A program made the translations under genes and the position numbers. Under the pieces are notes generated by a model. It saw only the letters and a program-made list of their open reading frames with translations, was not told the DNA's origin and searched no databases. DNA of 64,000 nt from Tomocerus qinae (Eukaryota; Arthropoda; Collembola; Entomobryomorpha; Tomoceridae), in the NCBI GenBank assembly GCA_020055645.1, contig CM034546.1, positions 105,979,812 through 106,043,811 of the forward strand. The letters are read 5' to 3'. The first letter of the stretch is position 1, and each line of letters starts with the position of its first letter. This document shows positions 50,170-60,370 of the stretch, piece by piece.

Positions 50170-50735
50170 AAAGTATGGACGAACCTACGTACTCTTAGTG
50201 TATGTACCAAACTCGCGTGAAATTTACGCTACTTTAAAAAACTTTACATACACAAATAGCATGTACGAATCTACGTACTCTTAGTGTATGTACCAAGTTG
50301 CGTGAAATTTACGCTACTTTCAAAAAATTTACATACACAAATAGTACGTACGTTCGCTCGTTCTATTTGTGTATGTACCACGGTTGCGTACATTTACACG
50401 CTCGTTTTTTCCGAACAGAAAAATTACGTCGTTTGGTCGTCCATACTATTTGTGTGTGTACCAAAGTAGCGTGCGTACATTTCGCGCAACTTTAGTGCAT
50501 ACACAAATAGTACGTAGGTTCGTCCACACTATTTGTGCATGTACCGAAGGCGGGTACGTTTCACACAACTTTGGTGCATACACAAATAGTACGTAGGTTC
50601 GTACACACTATTTGTGCATGTACCGAAGGCGCGTACATTTCACGCAACTTTGGTGCATACACAAATAGTACGTAGGTTCGTACACTATTTGTGCATGTAC
50701 CGAAGGCGCATACATTTCACGCAATTATGGTGCAT
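50170..50735 (+). repeat. 79-bp satellite with palindromic core
   Basis: Units centred on ACACAAATAGTACGTAGGTT recur at 50501, 50580 and 50659 (79-bp period), with more diverged units to the left back to about 50170. Each unit carries ACACAAATAGT facing ACTATTTGTG, so every monomer can form a hairpin, and GTACGTA/TACGTAC motifs recur. CpG-containing words (GGCGCGTAC, CACGCAAC) are frequent for this AT-rich sequence. ORFs through it are repeat artefacts. Confidence 0.92.
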
Positions 50736-52077
50736 CCATTTTCAGGCAGGGCTAAAATTTCATTTCATGTAGACAAATTCCCTAATTGTGAAAAAATCTA
50801 GATGTCTTTGAAAATGTCTTACCTCAGTTACCTCCTGCCTCCTATATTGGTAACGATCCAATCAGGAATAACCAAACTTACTATAACAAATATATCTGCC
50901 TATGACAAATAAAATTCCAGATGTGAAATGACAGTCAACCGATCCATTTTTGGGAGATCGTTAATGTTAGATGCTATTGCTAGTAGGTAAATAGATCTTT
51001 CATATGATTCATAATATGACTTCGTTGAATTTTGCAACAATTTCATAAATTTTGGAAATATGTCCCCATTTTAACCTATAGAATTTTTGTCATAGAAAAT
51101 ATTAATAACCAATCAGATTGCAGTATTTCAAAAATTATCAACCAATGAAAATGCGTATCGCTATGCAACTTGGGGATAGAATATAATAGTAAGTTGAAAG
51201 CAGCTGACAGTACAATGCAAAATACAGATTATAGGATTTTAGCATTTGCTTTCAGTCCAACTACGATAAAAATACCCTAGAATTTTGGGTTTAAAAAAAC
51301 AGTTGTCTAGAATTGAAATTCAAACATCAAAAATTCGAATTATAACACAATAACACTTGTACACCAAGATTCGTCTCTTGTACAGATATACTAAAATTAT
51401 TATTATTATTCCCTTCCAAAATTATTCCTCGATTCCAATATGTACCTTCGAGTGTGTACTTTAGGACGAATTGGACCACATGCAACACATGTTTAGTCTG
51501 AAACTGAATTTTGATGGTTACCCATACATTCCCCAAAAGAAGGTATCCTTAAATAGTCCTCTCCTCCAATGAAATGGCATGCGGTTGGCTTGTTTTGAAC
51601 AGAATGGATTAGATGAGACAAGCAAATTACCGCTACATAGAATACATACTACCATTTTCCCCTTTTCTTTTTGTAAATCTTCAAATGATTTCTTGTTCTA
51701 TTTTCTAATACGTTACATATATAAATGAACGACGTTAAGTGTTTATGAGTTTTATGAAACGTAACACGGTAATTAAATATTAGTAATATTTTATACAATA
51801 ATCCCATTATATTATTTATAATATTAAATATTATTAGCCTAATTTCACTATATGCACTATAATAATCCAGTCATGTAGCTTTAAAATGACTAAACCGTAG
51901 ATAATAATTTACAATAATTTAACAGATTCAAATGTTCTATGTTGTCAATGTACCAAATCTACATTTACACTCAATGCAATACACATTATAAGTAGAAATA
52001 GAAACAATGAACACAATGTGTTTAAATACTGGATCGGTGGCTTGTTGATCCTTTATGAAAGTATGCGTAGACTTGAT

Positions 52078-52390
52078 TGATCTTGTTGGTTCCTTTCGCC
52101 AAAATTGAAAATAGGCTGATCTTGTTCGTTTCCTTGCGCCTAAATAAATAGGCTGATCTTGTTCGTTTCCTATTGCATAAATTGAAAATTGGGTGATCTT
52201 GTTCGTTTCCGTACACCTAAATTGAAAATAGGATGATCTTTTTCGTTTCCTTACGCCTAAATTGAAAATAGGCTATTTGATGTCGTTGGTTTCCTTATTG
52301 CCAAACTGGAAATAGGCTATTTGAAGTCGTTGGTTTCCTTATTGCCAAACTGGAAATATGCAGGATGATCTTGTTTGTTTTCCTCCGCCA
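52078..52390 (+). repeat. 38-44-bp tandem array, eight units
   Basis: Units run TGATCTTGTTCGTTTCCTTA, then CGCCTAAATTGAAAATAGGC. The sixth and seventh units are a distinct 44-bp subtype (GTCGTTGGTTTCCTTATTGC) nearly identical to each other. It lies about 530 bp beyond the Argonaute stop codon. Confidence 0.92.
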
Positions 52391-52922
52391 ATTTAACAAT
52401 TACTACAAAGTTGTATTGCTCAGCATATTATTTATCATATAGGATAAAGGAAAAAAAATCTATTAAAGTGATCCCTGTCACTAATTCTTATGCACAAATA
52501 CAGAATAACTAACTACTAATCGCTATTTAAATCGCTATTTAAATGCTACAAACTAAACTTATGACTATGTATGCATATGGATCCATGGGCGAGAGCTTGC
52601 AGGGACCGGCAGAAATAAATAAAATAAATATGTAACATGCATAAATAGTTATGTATATTAGTTATAATATAACTATATACCTAATGAAAAACATGCAACA
52701 AATAAAATTAACGTTATAAAATACATAATGTATGAGTCATACAGCATGACGAACTAAAAACTTTTGAGTGACAAAGTGACATAAAGGGTGGAAATTTAAA
52801 CTAGATTGATCCATCTAAAGGTCTAATAGTTTGTTAAAATTTGTTTAAAGATTTAAACGTTGAATTTGTACTATTGATTAAAATTTTAAGGAAGCCTGAA
52901 GTGTTAACTTTTGTTTAATAGT

Positions 52923-55900
52923 TTAAACAAAGAACATGGGATATTTTTCTTGCAGATCTGGATGAATTATCAGCTTTTGGGCCAATGCTCTTAAGTCCGC
53001 TGACTCACTGTAAAAATTTAAATTCTTAATTATGATAATATGCATGAACATAATAAGAAAAAAGAGCTTACTAACATTCATTTACTGTGTGATTTAAAAT
53101 AACGCTTACCCCTCTAGGCTAACTAACGTCCGTGCTCTGAATGCAGCGAGATGTGCGTAATATGTCGGAGCCGGGTAGGATACTGGCTGACAACAGCGGA
53201 CGTACATGTAACAGAGATAGTAACTCAGCTGCTGAATGTGGTCCATCGTGAAATTAGAGTCGTCATGAATGACATGATAGCGAGTCGGTTTCGACGTTCC
53301 CTGGATTCCTACGTGTGAATTAAGGAAAAACTCTTGCTCCACAGGATGTGTAATGACCTTATCAACGATTGTTCCTGGTGGTACATTCATTGGTTTTCCA
53401 ACTCCGTCTTTTTGGGGATCTTTTGGGCAGAATCTAGTGTGATGGCGTTTCTTTACCACCACAAAAGTAATTTGTGGTTCATAACTTTTGTTTATGTCGT
53501 TACAAGCGTTCTTGATTGCCATGTACTCGTTTTCTTTAATTGCATCAAAGTAACCTTCGCTAACTCCGTCACGGAACATCAAAATCTTTTTAGGTGCTCT
53601 GTTCGTCAAACTGCGAAACTTTATAAGCATCTCTTTTGTAATCGTTCGCAAGTCACTGATGATTTCTTGCTTGGAGTTTTGAGCCTGGATATGCATTCCG
53701 AAAGTCATTCCACTCATTCCAGTACTTGCCGTAACGGCTGCAAAACTAGGAGCGGTGGAATTTGGAGCAGGGTGTGTTACGTCTGCTCCCATTACAAGAA
53801 TGGGTATACTAAAAAAGTCCTTGAGCGCAAGAGGACTTAGTCTAAAGTTTTCTCCACCCAACTTTGCATTTAACTTCAACAAAAAGTTGCTCATTGTTTG
53901 TCCATTACCCTTCAATGTTTTTTGCTTAACACACGAGGTTAAAATTCCAACCTTGACTTCGGCAGCAGATTTGACAATCGGATACTCTCTTCCATCATCA
54001 GATATAACGACGAACACCAACAAATTCTTTTGTGCCTTCAATAATTCCAATTTTGTGTCTACATCATTCGTGAATGCCCTAACGGCATCTCTATTGGATG
54101 AGCCTGAAGGATTAGGACATCTTCTATCAACACTAACGTAGCGTCTCAATGGTCCCAGTTTAAGTCCAAGATACTCAGCCTCTTTGGCCAACGATTCAAA
54201 AAACTTTTTTAAATCATTCACTTTTAAAGCTCCTGATACGACAGTGTCCAATACGGCCCATTGAGGCACATCTGCAGGTTTGAAGAAGCCTTTCGTTTTC
54301 TTCAGTGTCCATGACCCAGTCTTGGTTTCCGGAAGTAAATTATTGACCTGCTTGATTTGAATCAATGGCGGATTCAGATGTCTTGCATTGGAAATCTCTA
54401 CAGGTCTGGCAGCCACAGATAACCCAAATGCTTTCAAGACATTACATTTTTCAAAACTGCAACCATTACGCGCCGTTTGGATTCTTTGAAACCTTTCTTT
54501 TGGAGCTTTTGCTGCCCCTCTTATCATGGCACTAGTTAGAGAAGGTTCCATCTTGCCTTTATAAGGTTGTTCTGTGACAACACAAAGCTCAATTGGGACG
54601 TAGTTGGTTTTTGACTTTGATCCGATGTGTAATACCGGTATATTTGGTCTTGTAATCATCGTCTTTTTCTCGTTTAGAAAATATTTAGCAATGTTAACTT
54701 TACCGCTTTCCGTCATAAATTCGAAGGTATTCGACGTATATTTTAAGAACCCGAGCGCTGGAAACTTGTGACAATTTTCATATTTTCCTGTTACTGGATC
54801 ACGGGCTCCAGTTCCGTACTCGATTAGTTTTCCGGTTAATAGGTCAGTTGCAAGGGAATACTTCTCTTCGTTCCAGTACTGCTGATCTAGCCATTTCGGA
54901 TCAGTTAAACTAAACAGTCGGCACATCATCTGTATAAGAGGCATTCTTCGAACAAACGCCTTATTTGCAACTAAATTGTGGATAAAACAAGAACAAGCAA
55001 AACATCGTCTTAAAAAAGATTAAATTCGTTGAAACGAAATGTGAATTTCTAATGTAAATAGACTTACGATCAATATTTAATGTCGGCTGAGAATCCGATC
55101 CTGGTGTCAAACTTTGATAATGGCCATAAAATAAGTCCAAAAAGTCATCTAGCTTATAAGGACTAATGTTACTGAAGAAACTTCTGTTACAACAAAAGTA
55201 GTTGTTGGACGGAGAAGATCTTAAAGCGACATCAAAGGCCTGTATGACATCTTGGGGCAACTCCACTCTTTGTTTGGTTACTCGGCTCTCCATAAAATCA
55301 GAAAACTTTGACGTCAAGATGTCATTTGTATCTGAGATTAATAGAAAACAAACACTAAACTTAATATTATAGTAAAGAAATATAACATTTTAAAAATTGT
55401 TTGTCCGCTAGTTCTTAGGCTTAGGCCCTAAAGTCAGTACTTTTTAAATATTTCTCTCCCTTGCCCCGTTCTTATATACTACATTTTACACTAACTGGTT
55501 TTTGAATTATTTATGCGATCTCCGATATTCCATGGTTAGCAATTTGGGTCAATTTCTATCGAATCTGAAATTACTCGCTATTGAAAAACTTTCTTACCAT
55601 CCGATTTGATTTAAAAGGTTCTTTCGCTTAGGGCTTACATATTTGGAATCGTGGACTATCCAGTTACAATACGTGTGGCGGATTTTTGATATTTTTGCTT
55701 TAAGCAGTTTTAATAACATTAAAATCCTAACAAATGAGAAAACTATACATTTCTATAAACTTTTATGTTTTAGTCTTTAGAATGAATTATCAAAAATCTG
55801 GATTCCACGTTTTGTAAATGGGTAGTCAAAAGTCAAGACAGGCCAGGGCAAGAGTAGCCGCAGTAGCCCATAATTAATTCTAAAATACTAGTTGAAACCC

Positions 55901-56871
55901 GTTGAAACCTAGCACAAAGTGTGCTAGAAAAAAGTTGAAATAATTAAATTTCTAGCGACTGCGCATTGACCCGAATTTCATAGACCGTTGATTATTTAAT
56001 AGACCAATTTTTGATGACTAAACGTGTTGAAATCTAAAACAATATCAGTACTGGCAGTGCACTGCCAGTAATGACTAAGGACTACACTGCAGTGTAGTCC
56101 TTAGTCATTACTCATTACAAAACGAGAAGGACAAACATACATACAAACATTTATACAAGAATACCGACAGAATTTCATACGTTAATGTAGAGTATAAAGA
56201 TGTGTAAGCACCAACCTTAAAAATTAAATGTGTTTTGGGAGGAATTAAACCACTTCATTGTGATATTACCTCGCCCCCTATATATATATAATAACTAAAC
56301 GTAGTGAGAATTTAGAAAATTAAATTTTTGGTAAAAATTGAAACATAGTCCAACAGCAACATTTGAAAAGAAGTTACAAATTACATTTCAGTCGAATGTC
56401 AAAGGTCCGGATTTTATCGTCATCATCAGGATCCTTCATAATGACCTCCCAATGTCGTTCAATTTGACGTAACAAATTGAGCTTTTCAACGGTGTAGCAA
56501 TTTTTCTTTCCGTCAAAAGGCATTGCAACTTGTCGTTTAGCTTCTGCCCAGTATTTCTTTTCAAACTCAATCCATATTAGTGGCAGCAAACGGTCCGGTA
56601 ATTGGCTGCCGGATTCGTTTTCTCTTTTCTTGGGGGGTTTCTTCTCGTTTGAAGTTTTGTCTGCTGGAACAATCGTTACGTCATAATGATATATTAACTT
56701 CACATTCTTTCTAAATGTTACAGGATAGTGATTGACGATGAGCGGGATTCGATTTCCATCGCAGATTGTCCCTTCAGTTATCCGCAAAGGCCGGAGAAGA
56801 TTTTGAGTTTTTTGCTGTTCTCCATGAAGATCCACCAAACTTAACTTTTCGGTAATTGAAGCTACGGCCAT
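52923..56871 (-). CDS. Ago: Argonaute (AGO subfamily), catalytically intact
   Basis: RNA-guided effector of RNA silencing. Four coding exons on the minus strand, 56871-56385, 55331-55068, 54970-53110 and 53007-52923, give 2697 nt (898 aa), near the usual AGO length. The N domain has GTICDGNRIPLIVNHYPVTF and YHYDVTIVP. Then come the linker (residue 175 on), the PAZ domain (about 250-400, with PNIPVLHIGSKSKTNYVPIE), MID (about 480-630, CVKQKTLKGNGQTMSNFLLK) and PIWI (about 635-880). The slicer tetrad is complete: D647 (MGADVTHP), E686 (SKQEIISDL), D718 (MFRDGVSEG) and H857 (YYAHLAAFRAR). GIQGTSKPTRYHV and the extreme C-terminus YPMFFV fit AGO rather than PIWI proteins. Sequence is noticeably diverged from the slow-evolving miRNA Ago1 type, so an siRNA (Ago2-like) role is inferred. 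Donor/acceptor sites at 57059/56896 would make a 5' UTR exon with a 13-codon upstream ORF. Intron 1 holds a fold-back and two perfect palindromes. Confidence 0.95.
55500..55840. repeat. Diverged fold-back element in Argonaute intron 1, related to 62.2-62.6 kb
   Basis: GATATTCCATGGTTAGCAAT followed by TTGGGTCAA, then TTGGAATCGTGGACTATCCA, parallels GGTATTCCATCATCAGCAAT followed by TCGGGTCAA, then TTGGAACCGTGGACTATCAA at 62249-62393. The inner part is inverted, with CGGATTTTTGATATTTTTGC facing ATCAAAAATCTGGATTCCAC. It is degenerate compared with its relative. Confidence 0.7.
56051..56068. repeat. Perfect 18-bp palindrome in Argonaute intron 1
   Basis: CTGGCAGTGCACTGCCAG is exactly self-complementary and overlaps by two bases the larger palindrome to its right. 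Confidence 0.9.
56067..56112. repeat. Perfect 46-bp palindrome in Argonaute intron 1
   Basis: AGTAATGACTAAGGACTACACTG is followed with no spacer by its exact complement, centred on CTGCAG at 56089/56090. It would extrude as a 23-bp perfect hairpin without loop. Confidence 0.92.
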
Positions 56872-57170
56872 CTTTTAAATCTCTAGAATGGGATCACTGA
56901 AAACAATTTTAATCATTAATAATCAATTTTTCCAAAAACGTCCCCTATGAGCCGCCCTCCCTGTCCCCTGTTAAAATATATACTGCAACAAAAGAAAATA
57001 ACAACACGTAATGTAACTTTGGACGCTTTCGAGGGAAATAATCTAACCTTAAAACTTACCCTTAAAAATATATGTTCGAAATCATCCGACGCATTCATTT
57101 GTCAGTATTCGAAACCAGTATTACCTAGATTTGGAGGAGGCAAGCTAGCCTCCACGCACACCCGTTTCTG

Positions 57171-57540
57171 GGCTAGATTTAGACAGCGGGTTATCGTTGC
57201 CTCAATTGCCCCAGTTACCTCCGTTGCCCCCTCCCCCGTTGCCCCTAATTTAGCCACTTAACCTATTATATTTGTCATTTGCTTCCCGTTACTATTTCTG
57301 CCTCTTTATTGACCTAACCTAATTAAAAATAAGGATATTACTTGCTTGTTAGGCTTTAACAATAGAACAGTTTATTTTTTGTTAGGTTAGGTCAAAAAAG
57401 AGGCAAAAATAGTGACGGGAGGCAATAGGGACAATACATTAAAGTAATAGGTTAAGTGGCAAAACGTGGGGCAACGGGGGAGGGGGCAACGGAGGCAACG
57501 GGGGCAATTGAGGCAACGATAACCCGCTGCCTAAATCCAG
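57171..57540. mobile_element. 370-bp fold-back element A upstream of Argonaute
   Basis: The left arm GGCTAGATTTAGACAGCGGG and the complement of the right arm (CTGGATTTAGGCAGCGGG) pair and stay paired through TTATCGTTGCCTCAATTGCC, the GTTGCCCCCTCCCCCGTTGC region and GACCTAACCTAA. The 10-mer CCCGTTTCTG occurs immediately outside on both sides (57161-57170 and 57541-57550), a candidate target duplication. Long inverted repeats with a 9-10-bp duplication suggest a Mutator-like MITE. Family assignment is inference. Confidence 0.75.
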
Positions 57541-57649
57541 CCCGTTTCTGATAAAAAACCCTAAACAATAATTAATAATTAACGAAAGTAGGATTATAAG
57601 TCTTCTAGTCTAGTGAATTTAGGGCTCACTATTAGTATATATGTGCCTG

Positions 57650-57957
57650 ATAGATGCTGAATGTACGCAGCAGATCTCGTTACCTCCAAAGTACCACATG
57701 ACCTATAATCCATTTTCTCCAAAGTTAACACACCATTGCCTCCAGTCACTACTTTTGCCCCTTTTCTGACCTTACCTAATAAAAAATAAACATTTTGTGA
57801 ACATAAATGTTTATTTTTTATTAGATAAGGTCAGAAAAGAGGCAAAAATAGGGACTGGAAGCAATTATATGTTAGGATAATATGCTATGTGGCATCTTGG
57901 AGGAAATGGGATTGGAGAAGACGGAGGAAAGGAGACTGCTGCCTAAATTAAGCTCCA
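57650..57957. mobile_element. Fold-back element B, diverged relative of element A
   Basis: Nested inverted repeat. Its inner arms, TTTCTGACCTTACCTAATAA and complement (57735-57865), match the inner arms of element A. Its right end CTGCCTAAATTAAG parallels A's CTGCCTAAATCCAG. Outer arms GCAGCAG..CTCGTTACCTCC and the complement of GGAGGAAAGGAGACTGCTGC pair loosely. It lies about 110 bp from A, in the same orientation. Confidence 0.7.
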
Positions 57958-59138
57958 ATAGCAGTGGTGTAGCATCTGGGAGCGTAGAAATACTAAGAAA
58001 AGTACTAAGAGTAGTATTATTGCAACCTGTCACCTGTCAACAGTCAATCAAAGAGTTACGGGACAAACTTTAGTGTAAGTTTAGTTCAAAGGTCAAATCC
58101 AACCAACAATTTCGATATGGAAATAATAATAATTTTATAACTTAGGCTCCAAACGCAATTAAGGTTTCCCACAATTTGGTGGGTCATCAAATTAACATGA
58201 ATAGATTCAACCAGATTATATCATTAAAAAGATGTCTTACACTTTATTCGTACTCAAACTGTTGACTGTGAACTGAGGTCAGAATCAACCCTTAAGCCCC
58301 TCAGTTGTCAGTCTGACACAATCCCTTCTGATTAGATCTTGTCGGGTACCGATCCGATCCCAGCCAGCAAAGCTATATTATTCAGATAATCAAATTATTA
58401 CAAATTCAAAATTACATGCAAACTAGATGTACTTTACCTTAATCTAAAGTAATTGGTAACCAGCAGGACAAATGTTGAATGTGACGAGATACTGAGAAAT
58501 GACAAACGAGTCGTAAAATCGTATTATATGTCGATGTCGACCGACGATGACGATGACGATACTGGCATAGCCGGGGGCCTGTAAGTGGAATCTGGTTGGG
58601 CTTGTCGTGAAAACCCGACTCTAGGTACTAGTCAATGGTTTGGGCTGGACTGACACTTCTTTGACCAGTAAAAAGCTTGCAACTTATGACTTAGATCCTT
58701 AAATCCTGTTGTTTGACCGACCGATCCAAATCGAACTCTGACGCTGGAGGGAGAGCGACGTGACTTCGACTGTTCGACTTCGAGCAAAAAAATCTGCCTT
58801 GCCTGTTGCTGACTGCTCCCGCCAGTTGTATTTTGCCTTTTGCTGTCGCAAAAAATCGACTTAAATTGACGTAACGTAACCAATGACCAACCGTTCTCGG
58901 TTGCGAAGAGCAGAAAGGAGTAATTTTACTACGGGGTGCGTGGTAATAAAAAAACCCAAGCTGTAGAATGTGACTTAATTTTAAATTGCCGCCATTCCTC
59001 CCCGTAGTAAACTTGGCACAGTCTAGTGTAACCGCAAGGAAAGGTATAAGAAAGTCGTAGAACATTAATAGCCCCTCCCATCCCTATTAGGGGCAACCGA
59101 TTTCAAAATGTAGTATCACAAAAAATAGGGCACTCTGG

Positions 59139-59245
59139 AGGGCTTATTGTGGCCCTTTTTCTTTTAATTTTTCATACAACCGAGAACGAATTCCACATGT
59201 ATTTCTCCCACTCCAATTTTGGAAAAAAGGACCCAAATAAGCCCT
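59139..59245. repeat. Short inverted repeat
   Basis: AGGGCTTATTGTGGCCCTTT faces its near-complement AAGGACCCAAATAAGCCC across about 60 bp. Possibly a small MITE. No target duplication was identified. Confidence 0.55.
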
Positions 59246-59487
59246 TGAAAATATGTGGTACATGTTTAAAAATATGATAACTTTTTATTCCCCACGGGGG
59301 AGGTGGTATCGCTGTTCTGTGCATCGGATCTATTTTCTACATTCTATTTTCTATATTTCTTTAATGTTTTAAGCATTTAACCTTTTCAGTAGATTTAGAT
59401 TCCGAAGGTTCGTAGAAAGCTCAATATATATGAGATTTACGTTTATGTATATCGTGCTAGAAGAGTTATTTCATACGTTTTTAACCG

Positions 59488-60370
59488 AATTCATCTCTTT
59501 CATCCATTTTCTACCGATTTCATTTCTTTCATCCGTTTTCTACCGTTTTCATCTCTTTCCAACGTTTTCTAGCGATTTCATCATCTTTCTTCCGTTTTCT
59601 ACAGATTTCATCTCTTTCATCCGTTTTCTACCAATTTCATCTCTTTCATCCGTTTTCTATCGATTTCATCTCTTTCATCCGTTTTCTATCGATTTCATCT
59701 CTTTCATCCGTTTTCTACCGATTTCATCTCTTTCATCCTTTATCTACCGATTTCACCTCTTTTATCCATATTCCTCCGATTATATTTCACACTTGGGAGC
59801 GCATGCGTTGAATGCTCTAACCTCTCAGATTAGCGGTCACAGACCAAGTGCTCACATAATCAAAATTATTGGCATTCCATCCTGCGCGCGGGATGGCAGG
59901 CTATGCCAATAATTATATGATTTCATCTCTTTCATCCTTTTTCTACCGATTTCACCTCTTTTATCCATATTCCTCCGATTTCATCTTTCATTCGTTTTCT
60001 ACCGAATTTATCCCAATTTTATTAAAAGCTTATTTTATCTGAATTTACCCGATTTTATTTAAATCCATCGTACTTTATCTAAATTTGCCCACTTTTATTT
60101 TAAATTAATCGTATTTTATTTGAATTGATCCGATATTATTTAAATTAATCGTATTTTATTTGAATTTACCCGATTTTATTTAAATTCTTCGTATTTTGTC
60201 TGAAATGATCTGATTTTATCTGATTTCATCCGGTTTAGTCTGATTTCATCTTATTTTATCCGATCTCGTTTGATTTCATCTGATTTCATTTGATTTCATC
60301 CGTTTTCATTTGATTTCACAGTTTTCGTCTGATTGCATCCGTTGTATTTGATGTCATCCAATTTCGTCTG
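59488..60370 (+). repeat. Pyrimidine-rich satellite of about 27-bp units
   Basis: TTTCATCTCTTTCATCCGTT followed by TTCTACCGA repeats about ten times to 59785 and resumes after an insert at 59921. It then grades into diverged ATTTTATTTGAATTTACCCG units to about 60370. Strong strand asymmetry (T/C on the plus strand). The long open frame through it is a repeat artefact. Confidence 0.9.
59790..59914 (-). other. Insert in the satellite with multi-hairpin, tRNA-like fold
   Basis: A stem CACTTGG (59790-59796) with CCAAGTG (59844-59850) encloses two adjacent hairpins: GAGCGCATGCGTTGAATGCTC (59797-59817) and CTAACCTCTCAGATTAG (59817-59833). The minus strand reads TCTGAGAGGTTAGAGCATTC, similar to a tRNA D-arm/A-box. 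No B-box was found. A separate hairpin AATTATTGGCAT...ATGCCAATAATT follows at 59864-59914. It may be a degraded tRNA-derived SINE or a structured insert. Confidence 0.45.

Larger units (their letters stand above)
49668..52922. other. Intergenic region rich in tandem repeats
   Basis: About 3.3 kb between two genes on the same strand. It holds the 76-bp doublet (50001-50152), the 79-bp satellite (50170-50735) and the 38-44-bp array (52078-52390). Two CCAAT motifs lie near 51110-51150. No gene was recognised. Confidence 0.55.

Noticed and set aside
50284-50596. Overlapping plus-strand ORFs rich in Cys/Val/Tyr
   Set aside because: They are readings of the 79-bp satellite in different frames.
52078-52390. 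CRISPR-like regular array
   Set aside because: Units are contiguous tandem repeats without unique spacers, in an evident eukaryotic genome.
53334-54141. Plus-strand ORFs of 168 and 128 codons
   Set aside because: Antisense shadows of the Argonaute MID and PIWI coding sequence.
57882-58073. 63-codon plus-strand ORF
   Set aside because: It starts inside fold-back element B and runs into non-coding sequence. No homology recognised.
59790-59850. Functional tRNA gene
   Set aside because: There is no T-arm/B-box (GGTTCRANYCC) and no normal anticodon arm. Kept only as a structured insert.
59430-59912. 160-codon ORF on the plus strand
   Set aside because: It is the translation of the 27-bp pyrimidine-rich satellite and its insert. 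The peptide repeats with the DNA unit and has no start context or domain.
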